From a virus: DNA of 64,000 nt. Below are positions 17,096 to 23,742 of this stretch, in pieces (positions within the stretch are counted from its first letter, which is position 1; each line of letters starts with the position of its first letter). Location of the stretch: positions 1-64,000 of the IMG/VR virus record IMGVR_UViG_3300047476_002143. The stretch is one strand, 5' to 3'. The position numbers were made by a program, and so were the translations under genes. Below the pieces are notes generated by a model. It was given only the letters and a program-made list of their open reading frames with translations. It did no database searches and was not told the DNA's origin.

Positions 17096-17169
17096 GGACC
17101 CGTAGCTCAGACGGTTAGAGCAGGAAACTCATAATTTCAAGGTCGTTGGTTCGAATCCGACCGGGTCCA
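17096..17169 (+). tRNA. tRNA-Met (CAT)
   Basis: A complete cloverleaf: acceptor GGACCCG/CGGGTCC, anticodon loop CTCATAA and T-arm GTTGG-TTCGAAT-CCGAC. The CAT anticodon could also be an Ile tRNA if C34 is modified to lysidine. It heads the array behind a host-type promoter. Confidence 0.92.
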
Positions 17170-17185
17170 CATAAAAAATATAAAT

Positions 17186-17560
17186 ATGGAATACGGTTAC
17201 GGACCAGAAAAGCACATCATCGATGAAATAAAAAAATCGAGGGTTTTAATAGTAGTATCTTCATTAATATTGATTACGGTATTTGTTCTATTTTCAATTT
17301 GGGGTACATCAGAAATTATGGACTTGGACAAAAAGGAATTTCTTGTGGTTAACAAAAAGTTAAACAATATCACAACCGAAGTTGAATCTATTAGTTTGAA
17401 ACAAGACCAAATGCAACAATCAATAAGTAATATTGAAAGCAAGATGGATAGTTCAATAATCATCTCACAATCAACAAACTCCAAGGTTAGTTCTTTGAAT
17501 GGAAAAGTTGCAAGAGTTTCCGAAAATATGGACACAATTATTGTTTACATAAAAAAATAG
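17186..17560 (+). CDS. Membrane-anchored coiled-coil protein
   Basis: A 124-residue protein with one transmembrane helix (VLIVVSSLILITVFVLFSIW, about residues 20-39). A long heptad-like stretch with many Ser, Ile and Asn follows (KLNNITTEVESISLKQDQMQQSI and on). The same plan, a single membrane helix plus coiled coil, is used by the genes at 3551, 18682 and 27203. Function unknown; it sits directly after tRNA-Met. Confidence 0.6.
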   Translation: MEYGYGPEKHIIDEIKKSRVLIVVSSLILITVFVLFSIWGTSEIMDLDKKEFLVVNKKLNNITTEVESISLKQDQMQQSISNIESKMDSSIIISQSTNSKVSSLNGKVARVSENMDTIIVYIKK

Positions 17561-17564
17561 AATC

Positions 17565-17837
17565 ATGCCTTATATTGATATGGACATAGATGTTGAAGAC
17601 TTTTTATATGCTTGTAGTCGAAGAGACATCAAAGAGTTAATTCAATCTCTTGTTGAAAACGACCATTTACCTAAAGAAGTGTTGAATAAAAATGGTGATG
17701 TCAAAGAAGATTTAGTTAGGAGAGGAAGAGGTGAAGACGATTTCTCAGATAAACTTGAACAATTGAAAACAAAATACTATTCTTTAACACAGGAAGAAGA
17801 AGAGTTCTTTGATAGGGTTTTTAAGAAATATTTGTAA
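17565..17837 (+). CDS. Small helical phage protein
   Basis: A 90-residue acidic protein (DMDIDVEDFLYACSRRDIKELIQSLVENDHLP) that appears all-helical. This N-terminal pattern occurs in uncharacterised phage proteins. It starts five bases after the membrane protein gene and is probably co-transcribed with it. Confidence 0.6.
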   Translation: MPYIDMDIDVEDFLYACSRRDIKELIQSLVENDHLPKEVLNKNGDVKEDLVRRGRGEDDFSDKLEQLKTKYYSLTQEEEEFFDRVFKKYL

Positions 17838-17846
17838 GTAAGAGTA

Positions 17847-17853
17847 TATTTAT
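17847..17853 (+). promoter_or_regulatory. TATTTAT phage promoter motif
   Basis: TATTTAT four bases before the ATG of the 23-residue micro-gene at 17858. Confidence 0.5.
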
Positions 17854-17857
17854 AAAC

Positions 17858-17929
17858 ATGATGAACATCGACTTAAATAAGTTTAATCCGGCACCTGCGA
17901 ATGGTGATGGCAATCTTATGTCAAGTTGA
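17858..17929 (+). CDS. Micro-gene, 23 residues
   Basis: A 23-codon frame (MMNIDLNKFNPAPANGDG, then NLMSS). TATTTAT precedes the ATG by four bases, and an 11-bp terminator hairpin follows 21 bases after the stop, so the unit has its own apparent promoter and terminator. The peptide has no recognisable domain. It may be a real micro-protein or the marker of a short non-coding RNA. Confidence 0.45.
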   Translation: MMNIDLNKFNPAPANGDGNLMSS

Positions 17930-17950
17930 GTTCGGTAAAATATTATGTTT

Positions 17951-17986
17951 AAAAAACCCTGAACTCTTAAGTTTGGGGTTTTTTTA
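17951..17986 (+). terminator. Terminator after the 23-residue micro-gene
   Basis: An 11-bp stem (AACCCTGAACT/AGTTTGGGGTT, two G-T pairs) with a CTTA loop and seven T. It ends five bases before tRNA-Pro. Confidence 0.8.
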
Positions 17987-17990
17987 TGTT

Positions 17991-18065
17991 CGGGATGTAG
18001 TACAGTCCGGTTAGTATGCATGGTTTGGGACCATGAGGTCGCTGGTTCGAATCCAGCCATCCCGA
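17991..18065 (+). tRNA. tRNA-Pro (TGG)
   Basis: Acceptor CGGGATG/CATCCCG, anticodon stem CATGG/CCATG with loop TTTGGGA, T-arm GCTGG-TTCGAAT-CCAGC. All stems pair. Confidence 0.93.
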
Positions 18066-18071
18066 CGGAAT

Positions 18072-18143
18072 GTCTCCTTAGCTCAGTGGTAGAGCATCTC
18101 GCTGTTAACGAGAGGGTCCAAGGTTCGAAACCTTGAGGGGACG
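18072..18143 (+). tRNA. tRNA-Asn (GTT)
   Basis: Acceptor GTCTCCT/AGGGGAC, anticodon loop CTGTTAA, T-arm CAAGG-TTCGAAA-CCTTG. It starts six bases after tRNA-Pro. Confidence 0.93.
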
Positions 18144-18149
18144 CAGAAC

Positions 18150-18221
18150 GGTCTCATAGTTAATCGGCTATAATATCCCCCTGTCACGGGGATGTGGCGG
18201 GTTCGATTCCCGCTGAGACCG
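18150..18221 (+). tRNA. tRNA-Asp (GTC)
   Basis: Acceptor GGTCTCA/TGAGACC, anticodon stem TCCCC/GGGGA with loop CTGTCAC, T-arm GCGGG-TTCGATT-CCCGC. The D-arm is AT-rich but foldable. Confidence 0.9.
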
Positions 18222-18441
18222 CAACGAGTAAGAGATACTCAGAGTCTTTAATCCAAGACTTGAACAATGGATAGATGTTTAGTAGTATCAGTCGTAAATG
18301 ACTACTCATGGGAATAACGTCGATAAACCTATCTTCGCCCAGTAAAGGTTGACTGTTTTTATGAGGGATGCCTCACAGGTTTTGGAACAGAACAAAAAAC
18401 CGAAATAACTACTCACCCATAATCTCAAGGTGGGGAAACTT
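18222..18441 (+). ncRNA. Structured non-coding spacer between tRNAs (element A)
   Basis: About 220 bases without a gene. Perfect hairpins follow one another: GAGTA/TACTC, AGTCTT/AAGACT, GATAG/CTATC enclosing AGTAGT/ACTACT, TGAGG/CCTCA and GGTTTT/AAAACC. No T-loop is present, so it is not a tRNA. The dense pairing suggests one or two stable RNAs processed from the tRNA transcript. T4 also yields two stable RNAs of unknown function from its tRNA region. Confidence 0.45.
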
Positions 18442-18513
18442 GCAGGTATAGCACAAAGGTTAGTGCTCTAGTCTTCCAAACTAGAGATGCCGATTCGAGT
18501 TCGGCTACCTGCT
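18442..18513 (+). tRNA. tRNA-Gly (TCC)
   Basis: Acceptor GCAGGTA/TACCTGC, anticodon stem CTAGT/ACTAG with loop CTTCCAA, T-arm GCCGA-TTCGAGT-TCGGC. Confidence 0.93.
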
Positions 18514-18569
18514 CAGTGGGCCTTTGTGGAGGGCCGAAAGGAAAATAGGTTTTTTTCATCCACATTTAT

Positions 18570-18642
18570 GGGGTAGAAGCTCTAGTGGATGAGCACAAGA
18601 TTTGCATTCTTGAGGTTGTGGATTCGAGTTCCACCTATTCCA
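18570..18642 (+). tRNA. tRNA-Ala (TGC)
   Basis: Acceptor GGGGTAG/CTATTCC includes G3-U70, the alanine identity pair. Anticodon stem CAAGA/TCTTG with loop TTTGCAT, T-arm GTGGA-TTCGAGT-TCCAC. The 56 bases before it contain a TGTGGA/TCCACA helix. Confidence 0.92.
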
Positions 18643-18681
18643 CAAGTATTTATTACTAAATAAACTTGAAAAAAAAACAAA

Positions 18682-19605
18682 ATGAAAGTAAACTACAAAT
18701 TGTTATCAGTTGTGTTCGGAGGGTTTCTAGTAGTATCCTTAGCTTACATCGTATTCTTCACAAATAAATCTAACACAGTAATCAAAGAAAAGGAGATTCA
18801 ATATGTTGAGGTTGTAAATTCTAAGACTGAACTCGAAATGGAGCATCAGTCCACATTGAAAAAATTAGGTGATGCCGAACTCAGAATCGATACTTTATCT
18901 GGACTGAATCTCAGTTCTAGTAAAGAAATCATGTCTCTCAAAAAGAAAGTTAAGTCTATACTTTATAAGTCGAATTTGACTAAAGAAGAGTTAACAACTG
19001 CAAAAGGATTGATTGTAGAACTTAATACTAAAATAGAGGACAGGATAAAAGAAAATGAAATACTGAAGTCTAGTAATGTTAAATTGACTGAAGATAACAC
19101 CAATCTCCAAATGGAGAAAAATCAATTGGTAAAAGTATTAGACTCCACAAAAGTAGAAAAAGAAAATGCAGACAATGTTATTGATTTGGGAAGTACTTTG
19201 TCAATTTCTAATCTAACGGTTGAAGGATTCAATATCAAAGGTAAAAAAACGGATGTTGTTGAAAAAGTTCACAAGATGAAGTTTTCATTTGTTATAAACG
19301 AAAATAGAATTTCTTCAAATGGTGTAAAAACTGTTTATTTCATTCTTCTCAATCCTATTGGTAAGGAGGTTAAATTAGAAGGTAAATCAGGAATACTTAG
19401 TACCAAGAAAGATGGTGAAAAAATATATACATCAAGCTCATCTTTAGACTACACAACAGGTTTAATCAAAAAGGCTAACTTCGAGGTAGAACTTTCTAAA
19501 TTGTCTATGGATGGTATCTATAAAGTTCAAATATATGAGAATGGTTTCATGGTCGGTGAAAGCAAGGTTTTCTTTAAAAAGAAAAAATTACTCGGATTAT
19601 TTTAA
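18682..19605 (+). CDS. Membrane-anchored coiled-coil protein of Bacteroidota type
   Basis: A 307-residue protein with one transmembrane helix (about residues 8-27), a coiled-coil central part (about 35-165, with GLNLSSSKEIMSLKKKV) and a C-terminal domain of about 110 residues (MKFSFVINENRISSNGVKTVYF, then IYKVQIYENGFMVGESKVFF). I recognise this architecture from uncharacterised chromosomal proteins of Bacteroidota, so it may come from a host. TATTTAT lies 28 bases upstream. A terminator follows. Confidence 0.7.
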   Translation: MKVNYKLLSVVFGGFLVVSLAYIVFFTNKSNTVIKEKEIQYVEVVNSKTELEMEHQSTLKKLGDAELRIDTLSGLNLSSSKEIMSLKKKVKSILYKSNLTKEELTTAKGLIVELNTKIEDRIKENEILKSSNVKLTEDNTNLQMEKNQLVKVLDSTKVEKENADNVIDLGSTLSISNLTVEGFNIKGKKTDVVEKVHKMKFSFVINENRISSNGVKTVYFILLNPIGKEVKLEGKSGILSTKKDGEKIYTSSSSLDYTTGLIKKANFEVELSKLSMDGIYKVQIYENGFMVGESKVFFKKKKLLGLF

Positions 19606-19611
19606 AATCAT

Positions 19612-19642
19612 ATAAAAACCCTCCTCGTGAGGGTTTTTTTTA
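19612..19642 (+). terminator. Rho-independent terminator
   Basis: Stem AAACCCTC/GAGGGTTT with a CTCGT loop and a long T run. Confidence 0.85.
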
Positions 19643-19643
19643 T

Positions 19644-19651
19644 TATATTTG
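19644..19651 (+). promoter_or_regulatory. Host-type TAnnTTTG promoter box
   Basis: TATATTTG directly after a terminator and three bases before the ATG at 19655. Confidence 0.6.
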
Positions 19652-19654
19652 CGT

Positions 19655-20008
19655 ATGGCTCATCCAAACATTCACGCAAAATCCTCAGCAAAAAAATTTG
19701 GTGGTAAACCCGAAGATTATATCCATTTACACGAGTGGATGGACGAAACAAAGGCATGGTTTGGTGATTCACTTCACCGAATGTTTAGACATCATAGTGA
19801 GGGTATATTCGAAATGGAAAAAAGATTTGGCACAGAGTTCAAAAACTCAGATGGTAAAACCGTTTATACAAGGTATGTTGGAGAACAACATGTTAAAGAG
19901 GATTGTTTCAACTATATACCATCAGCCAAAGAATGGGTCGAAAATATATCCAAAAATCAAAGACCACAATGGATGTTAAGAACTGTTAAACTCGAGTTTG
20001 AAGACTAA
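19655..20008 (+). CDS. DUF6915-like conserved protein
   Basis: A 117-residue protein: MAHPNIHAKSSAKKFGGKPEDY, then HEWMDETKAWFGDSLHRMFRHHSEGIFEMEKRFG and YVGEQHVKEDC. The conserved His-rich segments match the DUF6915 family seen in bacteria and phages, perhaps a metal-binding fold. Function unknown. Start at the ATG after TATATTTG. Confidence 0.8.
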   Translation: MAHPNIHAKSSAKKFGGKPEDYIHLHEWMDETKAWFGDSLHRMFRHHSEGIFEMEKRFGTEFKNSDGKTVYTRYVGEQHVKEDCFNYIPSAKEWVENISKNQRPQWMLRTVKLEFED

Positions 20009-20025
20009 AAGTTATATTTATTGTT

Positions 20026-20745
20026 ATGGAAAATAATTTTATATCAGAAGAAGATGAAGTAGTATTACGTAAGGTCGCAAAATACCTTAAATCATATAAT
20101 ATGAGACAAGGAGTAATTCAAATAGAAAATGATTACTACCGTAATCCTGAAGATTTGATTCGTAATCTTTCTAACTTTAGTAACAATTGGAGTGTTGAAA
20201 TTCCTGATTTCTTTAGACCTTATTTATCTGAAATCATTGAAAAAAGTTTAAAAAACTTGGAAAGATTTGATATGGATAACATCAGCTATGACCACATAGA
20301 TTTAGAAATAAGTTCGGATAGTAATACTTTATGGATAACAAGATATTATGGTTATGAAGAACCTGGTGATTCTAATGGACTAACTTGGGGTGATGACACA
20401 GAGGATACCGAGTTAGTTACTCGACTTTTGAACGAAATAAAGGAGTCTGGCGCCGAACCAGATGACGATGGTATTTTGCAATTAGACTTTAATGGTTCAG
20501 GGGATAGCGGATACTTAGAGGGTCAATTTTCAATAGGAAGTGGTAGAGTTCCAGCACATATCGAAGACTGGTGTTACGAGGTGTTAGAAAATAATTTCGG
20601 AGGTTGGGAAATAAATGAGGGTTCACAGGGGTATTTTATATTCAATGTCAAAAACAGGGTTATAGAACTCGAGATTACCATGAATCAAATGGTAGAAGAA
20701 AGTGACGAAATCCTTTCAGTTAATTTTGGAAAACCCAAAGAATAA
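20026..20745 (+). CDS. Phage protein, unknown function
   Basis: A 239-residue acidic protein. The C-terminal half has LQLDFNGSGDSGYLEGQFS and VPAHIEDWCYEVLENNFGGWEINEGSQGYFIF, a pattern I have seen in uncharacterised phage proteins. TATTTAT (20015-20021) ends four bases before the start codon, one of the clearest examples of the motif. Confidence 0.65.
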   Translation: MENNFISEEDEVVLRKVAKYLKSYNMRQGVIQIENDYYRNPEDLIRNLSNFSNNWSVEIPDFFRPYLSEIIEKSLKNLERFDMDNISYDHIDLEISSDSNTLWITRYYGYEEPGDSNGLTWGDDTEDTELVTRLLNEIKESGAEPDDDGILQLDFNGSGDSGYLEGQFSIGSGRVPAHIEDWCYEVLENNFGGWEINEGSQGYFIFNVKNRVIELEITMNQMVEESDEILSVNFGKPKE

Positions 20746-20748
20746 TCG

Positions 20749-20756
20749 TATATTTG
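20749..20756 (+). promoter_or_regulatory. Host-type TAnnTTTG promoter box before tRNA-Leu
   Basis: TATATTTG nineteen bases before the intron-containing tRNA-Leu, directly after the stop of the preceding gene. Confidence 0.6.
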
Positions 20757-20810
20757 TATGGTTCTTTGAAATATTGCCCCTGTGGTGGAATAGGCAGACA
20801 CGCAGGACTT

Positions 20811-21558
20811 TAGGTAGACACTAAGTTTTTTTACTTCTTCTCTTCCGTTTTCAGTATTACTGAATATTTATAATAAAATAATATTATGAATAGAAAGTAT
20901 ACGAAAGAGGGTCTTCAGGAAATCGCAAATAAATGTTTTTCATTTAGACAAATGATTCTTGAACTTAATCTTAAAGAAACTGGAGGTAATTACGTAAATA
21001 TTCAAAAACGTTGTAAAGAATTTGAGGTCGACACAAATCATTTTTTTGGACCAGCATGGAATAAGTTAGGACATCCGTTGTTCAATAAAAAAAATGGAAC
21101 TCCGATTGAAAATTTTTTTATTAAAGGTGAGAAAAAAATTGCATCATCCAAAATAAAAAATAGAATTCTTAATAACAATTTAAGAGAATATAAGTGTGAA
21201 ATTTGTGGATTAACCGAATGGCTGGGACGAAGACTTGTAATTGAGTTACACCACATCAACGGAGACCCAACAGATAATAGATTACAAAATCTTCAAATGT
21301 TGTGCCCAAATTGTCATTCACAAACTCATAACTATTGTAAAAAAGAAGAATTAAGAAAGATTAATGTTTAATACAGAGTGCTTGAATGGAAACGTTCAAA
21401 GTAGAACCCCGTAAATTCGGTGAACCCTTTAACATGGGAATACCGAGCGAAGCCCGAAAGGGAACGTGTAGAGACTAGACACGGGGCACCTTTAACATGG
21501 TGAAGGTATAGTCCAGACCACAAACATTTATGATGGTAGTGAAAACTATAGTGGTAAG
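20811..21558 (+). other. Group I intron in tRNA-Leu (UAA)
   Basis: 748 bases. After the HNH gene the conserved core is readable in order: P-like AATTCGGTGAACC, Q-like AATACCGAGCGAAGCC, R-like GTGTAGAGACTAGACACGG and S-like AAGGTATAGTCC, the last two forming the P7 region. The last intron base is G (21558). The HNH gene occupies the 5' third. Self-splicing is inferred, not shown. Confidence 0.88.
20886..21371 (+). CDS. Intron-encoded HNH homing endonuclease
   Basis: A 161-residue protein with a C-terminal HNH zinc module: YKCEICGLTEW, VIELHHINGDPTDNRLQNLQMLCPNCHSQ. The N-terminal part (TKEGLQEIANKCFSFRQMILEL) is a helical DNA-binding-like segment. It is nested in the group I intron of tRNA-Leu and most likely spreads the intron into intron-less tRNA-Leu genes. 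It has its own TATTTAT motif (20865-20871). Confidence 0.9.
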   Translation: MNRKYTKEGLQEIANKCFSFRQMILELNLKETGGNYVNIQKRCKEFEVDTNHFFGPAWNKLGHPLFNKKNGTPIENFFIKGEKKIASSKIKNRILNNNLREYKCEICGLTEWLGRRLVIELHHINGDPTDNRLQNLQMLCPNCHSQTHNYCKKEELRKINV

Positions 21559-21620
21559 AAAATCCTGTTCGCAGAAAAAGCGAGTACGAGTTCGATTCTC
21601 GTTGGGGGCACATAAAAAAT

Positions 21621-21724
21621 ACACATCGCTCAGAAATGAGGACTGGACAGACGCTATGTATGAAGAAAACGACACACTACGATAAAGGTAGTGAAAAGAC
21701 AGTTTAACAGTACAGACGATGTGT
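21621..21724 (+). ncRNA. Structured RNA element B
   Basis: Fills the gap between the two tRNA-Leu genes. It is closed by a perfect 8-bp helix ACACATCG (21621-21628)/CGATGTGT (21717-21724). Inside are CTCA/TGAG and CACTAC/GTAGTG hairpins. No tRNA T-loop and no open frame. Confidence 0.5.
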
Positions 21725-21729
21725 TAATT

Positions 21730-21810
21730 GCCCCGATGGTGGAATGGTAGACACGGCAGTTTTAGGAACTGTTGTCGCAAGACATGTCGGTTCGAGTCCG
21801 ACTTGGGGTA
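21730..21810 (+). tRNA. tRNA-Leu (TAG)
   Basis: Acceptor GCCCCGA/TTGGGGT, anticodon loop TTTAGGA, a long variable arm and T-arm GTCGG-TTCGAGT-CCGAC. The next gene's ATG follows after one base. Confidence 0.92.
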
Positions 21811-21811
21811 C

Positions 21812-22156
21812 ATGAAAAAGTTAATTTTATTTTTTTTATTTTCTTTCTTTTTTCTGTCATGTGAGAAAGAAAGTTTTGATGTTGTATTCTTAAACGTAGG
21901 TTACTGTCGAATTCCTAACGGTGTGGAACTGAAATTTATTGTCGACGAAACATTATCGGTAAAGAAATATGTTATTGAATCGGCAAAAGACATGTCGAGA
22001 AATTATACCGAATTGGCTTCAATAGAAAGTAGAAAAACTCAAGGTCAACAACTGTATAGTTACAAATTGGGTATGAATCGTCCTCTCATATATAGAATCA
22101 AAGCGGTTCATACAAATAAAAAAATACAATTTTCAAAAGAGTTTTTACTTAATTAA
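21812..22156 (+). CDS. Small lipoprotein
   Basis: A 114-residue protein with a strongly hydrophobic signal and lipobox ending FFFLSC, followed by EKES. The acidic residue just after the Cys is typical of surface-exported Bacteroidota lipoproteins. The mature domain is beta-rich (FIVDETLSVKKYVIESAKD), perhaps fibronectin-III-like. The ATG lies one base after tRNA-Leu, so the gene is probably expressed from the tRNA transcript. Confidence 0.7.
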   Translation: MKKLILFFLFSFFFLSCEKESFDVVFLNVGYCRIPNGVELKFIVDETLSVKKYVIESAKDMSRNYTELASIESRKTQGQQLYSYKLGMNRPLIYRIKAVHTNKKIQFSKEFLLN

Positions 22157-22165
22157 TAGTTTTTA

Positions 22166-22173
22166 TATATTTG
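22166..22173 (+). promoter_or_regulatory. Host-type TAnnTTTG promoter box
   Basis: TATATTTG ten bases after the lipoprotein stop. It starts a short transcript that ends at the hairpin 22311-22347. Confidence 0.55.
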
Positions 22174-22192
22174 TTAGATAATTATATAGTAC

Positions 22193-22288
22193 ATGAACAA
22201 CACATCAAAACATATCGTCATTAGTAAACAACAGTTTAGTTGTTGGTATTGTCATATGCTTACCTGTAGTTCATCATTAGTTAGTTAA
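22193..22288 (+). CDS. Possible micro-gene (31 residues) or short RNA
   Basis: A 31-codon frame with a C-W-Y-C-H cluster (QQFSCWYCHML) lies between a TATATTTG promoter and a terminator. Without the promoter and terminator it would not be noticed. It may equally be a small RNA of about 165 bases with an accidental frame. Confidence 0.3.
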   Translation: MNNTSKHIVISKQQFSCWYCHMLTCSSSLVS

Positions 22289-22310
22289 GTTCCTGAAGAC
22301 TTATATACAC

Positions 22311-22347
22311 GACCCCGAACTACAGAAATGTATTCGGGGTTTTTTAT
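22311..22347 (+). terminator. Rho-independent terminator
   Basis: Stem CCCCGAA/TTCGGGG followed by six T. Confidence 0.75.
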
Positions 22348-22385
22348 TTTTGGTTCTTTGACATATTGGTTGTAAATTTGTAAAA

Positions 22386-22466
22386 CAAAACACGGGTGGC
22401 TCCCTTAATAGTTAAGGCTGACCTTAAGCATCTACCGAAAGGTATACAGGGGGCGAAAGTGTTTTG
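22386..22466 (+). ncRNA. Structured RNA element C
   Basis: 81 bases, closed by an 8-bp helix CAAAACAC/GTGTTTTG. Internal helices are GCTCCC/GGGGGC, CCTTAA/TTAAGG and TACC-GAAA-GGTA. It ends six bases before tRNA-Gln. Not a tRNA. Confidence 0.5.
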
Positions 22467-22472
22467 ATTGAT

Positions 22473-22543
22473 AGTCCTTTGGTGTAGCGGTAACACAGAA
22501 GTATTTGGAGCTTCTTTCCTTGGTTCGAATCCAAGAGGGACTA
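22473..22543 (+). tRNA. tRNA-Gln (TTG)
   Basis: Acceptor AGTCCTT/AGGGACT, anticodon stem GAAGT/GCTTC with loop ATTTGGA, T-arm CTTGG-TTCGAAT-CCAAG. Confidence 0.9.
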
Positions 22544-22544
22544 C

Positions 22545-22669
22545 AAAGATATACACTGAAAAGTGTTGTTAGCAATTCGGAATAGTACGGAACGAGTAAT
22601 AATTCTACAAACTCCTTCTGAGCGAAATCCTTAGGTTGTAGAGGCAGTGGAGCAACACCACATATCTTT
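22545..22669 (+). ncRNA. Structured RNA element D
   Basis: 125 bases between tRNA-Gln and the next tRNA-like gene. Closed by AAAGATAT/ATATCTTT, then GTGTTG/CAACAC, then TCTACAA/TTGTAGA enclosing CTC/GAG and CCT/AGG hairpins. No open frame. Confidence 0.5.
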
Positions 22670-22677
22670 TCAAAAAT

Positions 22678-22765
22678 AGTCAGGTGATGAAATGGTATTA
22701 AGGTGGAGGTATGACGCAGTAATGTAGTCCCAAAACAGTTACAGGTTCGAATCCTGTCCTGACTT
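22678..22765 (+). tRNA. tRNA-like gene, anticodon unresolved
   Basis: Acceptor AGTCAGG/CCTGACT and T-arm ACAGG-TTCGAAT-CCTGT are perfect, followed by TCA. The 5' half starts like a D-arm (GATGAAATGGTA) but no standard 5-bp/7-base anticodon arm is found; the best helix leaves a nine-base loop AGTCCCAAA. 88 bases long. It may be a tRNA with an unusual loop, a degenerate copy, or a tRNA mimic. Confidence 0.5.
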
Positions 22766-22771
22766 CAATAT

Positions 22772-22846
22772 TGTCTCGTAGCTCAGTTGGTTGAGAGCGT
22801 TTGCCTGATACGCAAGAGGTCGTCGGTTCGAGTCCGACCGAGACAA
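22772..22846 (+). tRNA. tRNA-Ile (GAT)
   Basis: Acceptor TGTCTCG/CGAGACA, anticodon stem TTTGC/GCAAG with loop CTGATAC, T-arm GTCGG-TTCGAGT-CCGAC. Confidence 0.92.
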
Positions 22847-22862
22847 CTCAAAATAACAACAA

Positions 22863-23216
22863 ATGAAAATACCTTCAATTAAAATTGCCGAATGGAAATT
22901 TTTCGGAAGACGTACTGTTGGCCTTACAATATTCCCATTCATTTTTATCAGGGAATCATATGCGGATAAAATAAATGACGAAAAATTGAGTCAAATTATA
23001 AATCATGAGTCAATTCATATTATACAACAAAAAGAGTTACTCGTCATTATTTTTTACTTGTGGTATTTTTTGGAGTTTTCTATAAGATATCTGAAAACAT
23101 TTAATTTTGACAAAGCTTACTACTCAATTTCCTTTGAAAAGGAGGCTTATGAAAATGAAAAAAATTCGGAATACATAAAAAATAGAAAACTTTGGAGTTT
23201 TTTAAAATATCTTTAA
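22863..23216 (+). CDS. Small HExxH membrane-associated protein
   Basis: A 117-residue protein with NHESIHIIQQKELL, an HExxH zinc-metallopeptidase-type motif. A hydrophobic stretch (LVIIFYLWYFLEFSIRYL) and YYSISFEKEAYENEKN follow. I recognise this as a short protein family common in Flavobacteriia chromosomes. Proteolytic activity is inferred from the motif only. It lies between tRNA-Ile and tRNA-Phe and was probably acquired from a host. Confidence 0.7.
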   Translation: MKIPSIKIAEWKFFGRRTVGLTIFPFIFIRESYADKINDEKLSQIINHESIHIIQQKELLVIIFYLWYFLEFSIRYLKTFNFDKAYYSISFEKEAYENEKNSEYIKNRKLWSFLKYL

Positions 23217-23223
23217 TTTGAAG

Positions 23224-23296
23224 GGTGACGTAGCTCAGTTGGTAGAGCACTTGCCTGAAGAGCAAGGTGTCGTCAGTTCGATTCTGACCGTTACCA
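23224..23296 (+). tRNA. tRNA-Phe (GAA)
   Basis: Acceptor GGTGACG/CGTTACC, anticodon stem CTTGC/GCAAG with loop CTGAAGA, T-arm GTCAG-TTCGATT-CTGAC. Confidence 0.93.
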
Positions 23297-23301
23297 CAGG
23301 A

Positions 23302-23404
23302 TGTTAAGTAGTGGATATGTAAGCGGGCTCAAGCTCGGTAAGTCGAAATGGGTTATGATTCTCTTTACGAGACCACATTGTGGGTTCGAGCCCCACCTTA
23401 ACAA
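23302..23404 (+). tRNA. tRNA-like gene, 103 bases, anticodon unresolved
   Basis: Acceptor TGTTAAG/CTTAACA and T-arm GTGGG-TTCGAGC-CCCAC are perfect. Between them lie about 30 bases more than a normal tRNA has, folding as a bulged helix CTCGGTAAG/CTTTACGAG rather than a normal D- and anticodon arm. A TAC (Val) anticodon is possible but its stem does not pair well. No other Val tRNA was found in the window. Confidence 0.45.
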
Positions 23405-23409
23405 CAAAC

Positions 23410-23512
23410 AGTCGGACGGTGATTCGTTCTAAAGTAAGCCGTCTCCAAGCTTTTGGTAAAAGAGATGAACGCCTAATTCGAAAACTACTAAGTTCGAATC
23501 CTGTCCCGACTT
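23410..23512 (+). tRNA. Degenerate tRNA-like gene, 103 bases
   Basis: Acceptor AGTCGG/CCGACT pairs over six positions. The T-loop TTCGAAT is intact but its stem (CTAAG/CCTGT) is poor. The interior folds into GACGG/CCGTC and CCAA/TTGG hairpins. It resembles the tRNA-like gene at 22678 at both ends. Probably a decayed tRNA or a tRNA mimic. Confidence 0.35.
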
Positions 23513-23528
23513 ATAAAAAAGATTTTTT

Positions 23529-23678
23529 ATGAAAGAAGAAATAGTTTGTCCTCATTGTGGAGAAAAAGAAAACTTTCACTTCAATTACGACTACGCACAA
23601 ACACACATGCCGATTATAAATGTATTGTGTAATGAATGTGGTGAATATTTTGAAATGAAAGAACAACCGACCTCTTAG
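23529..23678 (+). CDS. 49-residue zinc-ribbon protein overlapping tRNA-Lys
   Basis: A small protein with two C-x2-C pairs (VCPHCGEKEN and LCNECGEYFE), a classic zinc ribbon. The last ten bases, including the TAG stop, are the first ten bases of tRNA-Lys, so the stop is formed by positions 8-10 of the tRNA. Such ribbons occur in small phage transcription or nucleic-acid binding proteins. Role unknown. Confidence 0.7.
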   Translation: MKEEIVCPHCGEKENFHFNYDYAQTHMPIINVLCNECGEYFEMKEQPTS

Positions 23679-23742
23679 CTCAGTTGGTTAGAGCACTTCA
23701 CTTTTAATGAAGGAGTCCCGCGTTCGAGTCGCGGAGGGGTCA
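23669..23742 (+). tRNA. tRNA-Lys (TTT)
   Basis: Acceptor GACCTCT/AGGGGTC, anticodon stem CTTCA/TGAAG with loop CTTTTAA, T-arm CCGCG-TTCGAGT-CGCGG. Its 5' end overlaps the zinc-ribbon gene. Confidence 0.93.

Larger units (their letters stand above)
20776..21610 (+). tRNA. tRNA-Leu (TAA) interrupted by a group I intron
   Basis: The 5' exon is 20776-20810 (acceptor GCCCCTG, ending GCAGGACTT). The 3' exon is 21559-21610 (AAAATCCTG, long variable arm, T-arm ACGAG-TTCGATT-CTCGT, acceptor TGGGGGC). Joined, they give anticodon stem CAGGA/TCCTG and loop CTTAAAA, reading UUA. The intron sits between U34 and A35, the same site as the cyanobacterial and plastid tRNA-Leu(UAA) intron. The exon ends in U and the intron ends in G, as group I splicing needs. 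Confidence 0.9.

Noticed and set aside
22386-22466. Hammerhead or other known ribozyme in element C
   Set aside because: CTGA and GAAA are present but not in the spacing of a hammerhead core.
23302-23404. Ochre-suppressor tRNA (anticodon TTA) in the 103-base tRNA-like gene
   Set aside because: A loop CTTTACG can be drawn but only three base pairs support it, and genes here use TAA as a normal stop.
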